A stretch of DNA of 7,415 bases from NCBI GenBank assembly GCA_902495945.1, contig CABUZD010000085.1, positions 1 through 7,415 of the forward strand. The letters are read 5' to 3'. The translations under genes and the position numbers were made by a program. The notes below the pieces were generated by a model. The model worked only from the letters and a program-made list of their open reading frames with translations. It was not told where the DNA came from and did not search any database. Position 1 is the first letter of the stretch. Each line of letters starts with the position of its first letter. Below, in pieces: positions 4,417 to 7,415 of this stretch. The stretch is from an uncultured Collinsella sp. (GTDB taxonomy: Bacteria; Actinomycetota; Coriobacteriia; Coriobacteriales; Coriobacteriaceae).

Positions 4417-6999
4417 CTAGAACGTCTGCTCGTAGTCGCTGTGTTTTTTGGCCGAACGCACCAGGAACTCCTGGTTGGTGTTGGTGCCCTTAAGACCCTT
4501 GATAAACGACGCGGCTGCGCGCTCGGTGTTGTTCATGCCGGCAAGAATGCGACGCAGGCCAAAGACAAACGGACGCATCTGCTCGTCGACCAACAGGTCC
4601 TCGTTACGCGTACCGGAGGCAACAGGGTCGATAGCCGGGAAGATACGGCGGTCGGCCAGGTCGCGGTCGAGCTTAAGCTCCATGTTGCCGGTGCCCTTGA
4701 ACTCCTCAAAGATGACCTCGTCCATCTTGGAACCGGTATCGATGAGTGCGGAGGCCAGGATGGTGAGCGAGCCACCGTTCTCGATATTGCGGGCTGCGCC
4801 CAGGAAGCGCTTGGGCGGATACAGGGCCGCCGAATCTACGCCGCCAGAGAGGATGCGGCCCGAGGCAGGTGCCGCCAGGTTGTAGGCGCGGGCAAGGCGC
4901 GTGATGGAGTCGAGCACCACCACGACATCGCCGCCCAGCTCCACGATGCGCTTGGCACGCTCGATGACGAGCTCGGCCACGCGAGTGTGGTTGTCCGCGG
5001 GCATATCGAAGGTGGAGGCCACGACCTCGCCCTTAATGGAGCGCTGCATGTCGGTGACCTCTTCGGGGCGCTCGTCGACGAGCAGACAGATGAGGTGTAC
5101 CTCGGGATTATTGATCGAGATGGACTGGCAGATCTTCTTGAGGATCGTGGTCTTGCCGGCCTTGGGCGGCGATACGATCAAACCACGCTGACCCTTGCCG
5201 ATCGGCGACACGATGTCGATGGCGCGACCGGTAATGGAATCCTTGCCATGCTCCATGCGCAGCGGCTCGTTGGGATAGACCGGGGTGAGGTCGCCGAACT
5301 TGGGACGATTGCGAATCTGCTCAGGATCCATGCCGTTGACGGTCGTGATCTTGGCGAGGCCGGCGCGCTTGTCGCCACCGCGCGAAGGACGCAGCGAGCC
5401 CTCGATGACATCGCCCGTGCGCAGACGCGCGGAACGGATGAGGTATGCGGGCACGAAGGCGTCGTCGTTGGACTTCATGTAGCCATGGGCGTGGATGATG
5501 CCGGAGCTGTCTGGGCGAATCTGCAGAATGCCCTTGATATCGCGGAAACCCTCGGCCTTTGCGGCGGTAGTGTAGATCTCCTCGACGAGCTCGGCCTTCT
5601 TCTTGCCGGTCGTCTCGATCTCGAACTCCTTGGCCTTCTCGCGCAGTTCGGCGACCTTCATGGCAGCGAGCTCCTCACGCGAAAGCGTGGGCTCGGTGGG
5701 GGCGGCGTTGCGCTCCTTGTTGCGCTGTTTGCGATCGCGCTGGCGGCTGCGACGGTCGTTGTTGCGTTCGTCCTTGCGCTCGTTGCGGTCATTACGCTCG
5801 TCGTTGCGCTTGTGCCGACGGCGGTTGGGGCGAGCGCTCTCTTCGGTCTCGACGGGGGCGGCGCCATCGGTTGCGGAGGCGTCTTCGTTAGCCGAAGCAT
5901 CATCGCTGGCCTCGGCATTGGAATCGCCCTGCGGCTCGGCCTCGGCATGCTGCTCGGCGGCCTTGGCCTTAGCGGACTTCTTGCGACCGCGCTTGGGCTT
6001 CTCGGACGCAGACTGTTCGACGTCTTGGGGCTCGGCGGCATCAGTCGATGCATCGGCGGTCGTCTCGGCGGAATCCTCGGACGCACCCTTCTTGGCAGCC
6101 TTGGCCTTGGACGTGCGCTTAGCAGCAGTACGATGGCTGCGACCAGGACGGACGTCGGCGGGCTCGACATCGGCAGAAACGGCCTCGGAAGTCGTAGCAT
6201 CCTGGACGGGCGCGTCGGCAGCGGTTGCAGGCTCGGCGGTCGCCGCAGCATCCCGAGCGGCGGCGGCTGCGGCTGCGGCCTTCTCGGCCTCGACGAAAGC
6301 CTTGGGCTTGCGACCGCGACGGTGCGGGCGCAAAGCCGGATCGACAACGGGAACTTCGCTGACCTCGACAGGCGCAGCGGGCTCAACAGGCGATGTGCCC
6401 TCCCCTGCCGCAGAACGGACCGAAGCCTCAGCGAGCTCGGGGGTTACCTGCTCAGCAACCTGCTCGGCCTTAGCAGCCGTGCGACGGCGTGTGCGCGGTA
6501 CCGGCTTCTCGGTCGGCTGGTCGGCGACAGGGGTCTCGGTGGCGGCAGGCGTCTCGGGCACAGACGGAGCTGCAAGCTCGGTCAGAGCCGCGGCCTCACG
6601 CTCGGCAGCACGACGGCGGGCGCGCACCACCTGAGCCTCGCTAATCTGCGCCAACGCACGTGCCTGCGCGACCTCATCGGAAATCGGCGCCGAGGAGTCA
6701 GCTGCAACGGTGCGCTTGGCGCGCGTCGTGCGCGTGATACGGCGCTTGGGCTTGGTGACCTCCTCGCCGTCAGCAGCAGGCTTGGCCGTGCGGCGCGTAC
6801 GCTTGGGCTTTGCCGGAGCAGCCTCCTCACCAGTTGCAGGCACGGCCTTCTCAGCCGTTGCAGGCGTAGGCGTCGAAGCAGCCTTAGGCGTCTCAGGAGC
6901 CGAGGCTTGCGCGGGCGCCGTGGCCTGGTCCGACGCAACCGGTGCAGCGGGAGCGGCTTGCGTCGTCGTTATTTCGTTTTCTTGCTGTTGATCAGACAC
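4417..6999 (-). CDS. rho: Transcription termination factor Rho with a ~438-residue disordered N-terminal extension
   Basis: Rho is a hexameric RNA-dependent ATPase/translocase that releases RNA polymerase from untranslated transcripts. This 860-residue form is about twice the E. coli protein (419). Residues ~439-490 are the N-terminal helix bundle, ~489-555 the RNA-binding OB fold, ~590-860 the RecA-like motor. The motor is intact: Walker A PPKAGKTT at 611-618 (K616), VDERPEEVTDMQR at 641-653 (E643 matches catalytic E211 of E. coli), Walker B VVVLDS with D697, a Q-loop near 714-720, R-loop lysine K758, and arginine finger R798 in SGTRNED. Leucine is kept at position 640 (E. coli L208), which suggests ordinary bicyclomycin sensitivity. 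Residues 1-438 are low complexity, with Ala/Pro/Glu/Thr runs, an eight-Ala tract (241-248) and spaced Lys/Arg clusters. The start is GTG at 6999: an in-frame stop at 7009-7011 excludes earlier starts, and no strong Shine-Dalgarno sequence precedes it. No frameshift is seen. Confidence 0.97.
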   Translation of the reverse strand: MSDQQQENEITTTQAAPAAPVASDQATAPAQASAPETPKAASTPTPATAEKAVPATGEEAAPAKPKRTRRTAKPAADGEEVTKPKRRITRTTRAKRTVAADSSAPISDEVAQARALAQISEAQVVRARRRAAEREAAALTELAAPSVPETPAATETPVADQPTEKPVPRTRRRTAAKAEQVAEQVTPELAEASVRSAAGEGTSPVEPAAPVEVSEVPVVDPALRPHRRGRKPKAFVEAEKAAAAAAAARDAAATAEPATAADAPVQDATTSEAVSADVEPADVRPGRSHRTAAKRTSKAKAAKKGASEDSAETTADASTDAAEPQDVEQSASEKPKRGRKKSAKAKAAEQHAEAEPQGDSNAEASDDASANEDASATDGAAPVETEESARPNRRRHKRNDERNDRNERKDERNNDRRSRQRDRKQRNKERNAAPTEPTLSREELAAMKVAELREKAKEFEIETTGKKKAELVEEIYTTAAKAEGFRDIKGILQIRPDSSGIIHAHGYMKSNDDAFVPAYLIRSARLRTGDVIEGSLRPSRGGDKRAGLAKITTVNGMDPEQIRNRPKFGDLTPVYPNEPLRMEHGKDSITGRAIDIVSPIGKGQRGLIVSPPKAGKTTILKKICQSISINNPEVHLICLLVDERPEEVTDMQRSIKGEVVASTFDMPADNHTRVAELVIERAKRIVELGGDVVVVLDSITRLARAYNLAAPASGRILSGGVDSAALYPPKRFLGAARNIENGGSLTILASALIDTGSKMDEVIFEEFKGTGNMELKLDRDLADRRIFPAIDPVASGTRNEDLLVDEQMRPFVFGLRRILAGMNNTERAAASFIKGLKGTNTNQEFLVRSAKKHSDYEQTF

Positions 7000-7137
7000 A
7001 GTGTTTGCTCAACTTTCTTTTCAAGCCCTGTGATCACATGCTCCCTGCATAAACCTTCAGGGCGGCTAAACAGTCTAGCTCCGTCAAATACCGACGGACA
7101 TCATTGATCTGTATCGAGATATTTGCGTCATATACGC
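7000..7137 (-). promoter_or_regulatory. rho: Leader of rho with three small palindromes
   Basis: The presumed 5' untranslated region of rho, about 138 bases. It contains a hairpin at 7081-7097 (CCGTC, loop of 7, GACGG), a hairpin at 7043-7062 (CCCTG, loop of 10, CAGGG) and a perfect 10-bp palindrome TGTGATCACA at 7029-7038, about 30 bases upstream of the GTG. Upstream of the GTG there is only a weak purine run (AAAGAAAG, 7013-7020). Rho genes are commonly autoregulated through their leaders, so this arrangement may matter for control; that link is inference. Confidence 0.45.
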
Positions 7138-7143
7138 AGCGTT

Positions 7144-7171
7144 AGTGTAACACAACCGCCGCCACCTGCAA
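7144..7171 (-). promoter_or_regulatory. rho: Candidate rho promoter
   Basis: On the minus strand, TACACT (7149-7144) is preceded by TGT, forming an extended -10 (TGn-TACACT). A partial -35, TTGCAG (7171-7166), lies 16 bases upstream. Transcription would start near 7137. No better -35/-10 pair is visible between here and the GTG at 6999. Confidence 0.45.
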
Positions 7172-7173
7172 CT

Positions 7174-7267
7174 TAGTCATTGGGGACGTTCTTAAACGAC
7201 TATTCAAAAGGGACACTCTTTGGTTTACCGCCCACAAATCTGACTGCCTCCGCCAAAACTATGGCGG
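7174..7267. repeat. Repeat-like hairpin cluster upstream of rho
   Basis: This short stretch is lower in GC than the genes around it. It contains TAGTC (7174-7178) paired with GACTA (7198-7202) around an inner GTT-CTTA-AAC hairpin and an unpaired GGGGA, then a related GGGAC at 7210-7214. Farther on, ACCGCC (7227-7232) and CCGCCA (7250-7255) can each pair with the GGCGGT/TGGCGG segment at 7262-7268. A bulged hairpin with unpaired G-runs and a nearby near-copy recalls REP-type or insertion-element-end sequences, but only one instance is inside the window, so repetition is not shown. Confidence 0.35.
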
Positions 7268-7324
7268 TTTACTACGATGAATCGCTCAACCGTGACCACT
7301 CCGAAACTTGTTGAACTAAAACCG

Positions 7325-7364
7325 ACGCTCCTATAAGTTGTCAAGAGGCAGTTTGCGGGAGCGT
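7325..7364. repeat. Inverted repeat near the right edge
   Basis: A perfect 7-bp inverted repeat, ACGCTCC (7325-7331) and GGAGCGT (7358-7364), flanks 26 bases. It spans the TGA of the possible partial gene at 7341-7415. There is no U-run after the arm, so it is a poor terminator, and its loop is long. It may be chance. Confidence 0.3.
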
Positions 7365-7415
7365 TCTCTCCAATTCGCACAGGAGCTCGTAATACCTCCT
7401 CTCCAGTTTCGTCGA
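7341..7415 (-). CDS. Possible C-terminal end of an unidentified gene
   Basis: From the window edge, one minus-strand frame is open for 24 codons to a TGA at 7343-7341. The encoded peptide ends KLERRYYELLCELERTLPQT-Ala-Ser and looks like a charged amphipathic helix, typical of a protein C-terminus. A second minus-strand frame is also open for longer but has less protein-like composition. I do not recognise the peptide. If real, this gene lies upstream of rho in the same orientation, with about 340 bases between them. Confidence 0.35.
   Translation of the reverse strand, partial: STKLERRYYELLCELERTLPQTAS

Noticed and set aside
6997..7029. A possible frameshift or missing 5' end of rho because of the GTG start
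   Set aside because: An in-frame TGA lies at 7009-7011 and the frame is open from GTG to the stop. The extension has steady composition, so there is no sign of a broken 5' end.
4405..7107. A 900-codon open frame on the plus strand, antisense to rho
   Set aside because: It lies opposite a certain rho gene. Its Gly/Arg/Leu-rich, low-complexity product mirrors the Ala/Pro/Arg codons of rho, and it has no ribosome binding site or recognisable domain. Long antisense frames are expected in GC-rich genes of this composition.
7261..7314. A 17-codon ATG frame on the plus strand upstream of rho
   Set aside because: It has no ribosome binding site, overlaps the repeat-like hairpins, and is too short to support as a gene or a leader peptide, since no plus-strand gene is seen after it within the window.

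Overview
The window is GC-rich (roughly 60%), densely coding bacterial chromosome. It looks like a member of the Coriobacteriia, most likely Collinsella or a close relative. This rests on codon use, the Ala-rich proteins and a Rho factor with a very long N-terminal extension; no rRNA or other marker gene is present to prove it. There is no CRISPR array, tRNA, rRNA or complete insertion sequence.

Layout: (1) 2-1099, plus strand: the 3' part of a class I/II PLP-dependent aminotransferase, closed by a strong hairpin terminator (1125-1165). (2) 1241-2131, plus strand: a complete ROK-family sugar kinase of the fructokinase type with the family's zinc site, with its own weak promoter and good ribosome binding site. 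(3) 2215-2260: a perfect 18-bp inverted repeat that ends the kinase gene from one side and the convergent vanZ-like gene from the other; its right arm encodes the last residues of the VanZ-like protein. (4) 4103-2246, minus strand: a two-gene unit, first an unrecognised 466-residue protein with two N-terminal membrane segments and a long Ala-rich acidic tail, then, 7 bases on, a small VanZ-family membrane protein. A good sigma-70-type promoter (TTGCAA-N17-CATAAT) lies about 130 bases upstream of the first start codon. (5) 6999-4417, minus strand: rho, encoding an 860-residue transcription terminator. Its C-terminal half is a conventional Rho ATPase; its first ~438 residues are a low-complexity Ala/Pro/Glu region with repeated Lys/Arg clusters. 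An intrinsic terminator (4349-4379) follows. (6) 7000-7340: the rho leader and promoter region with several small palindromes, then a stretch of lower GC with repeat-like hairpins. (7) 7341-7415, minus strand: possibly the last 24 codons of an unidentified gene.

The genes do not form one pathway. The aminotransferase and the kinase are separate metabolic genes, the membrane-protein pair is probably envelope-related, and rho is a housekeeping gene. The most notable content is Rho: the disordered extension sits in front of the Rho N-terminal helix bundle rather than inside the N-terminal domain, and the usual aromatic pair of the primary RNA-binding motif is replaced by Ser and Ile. The least understood protein is the 466-residue membrane protein paired with VanZ.
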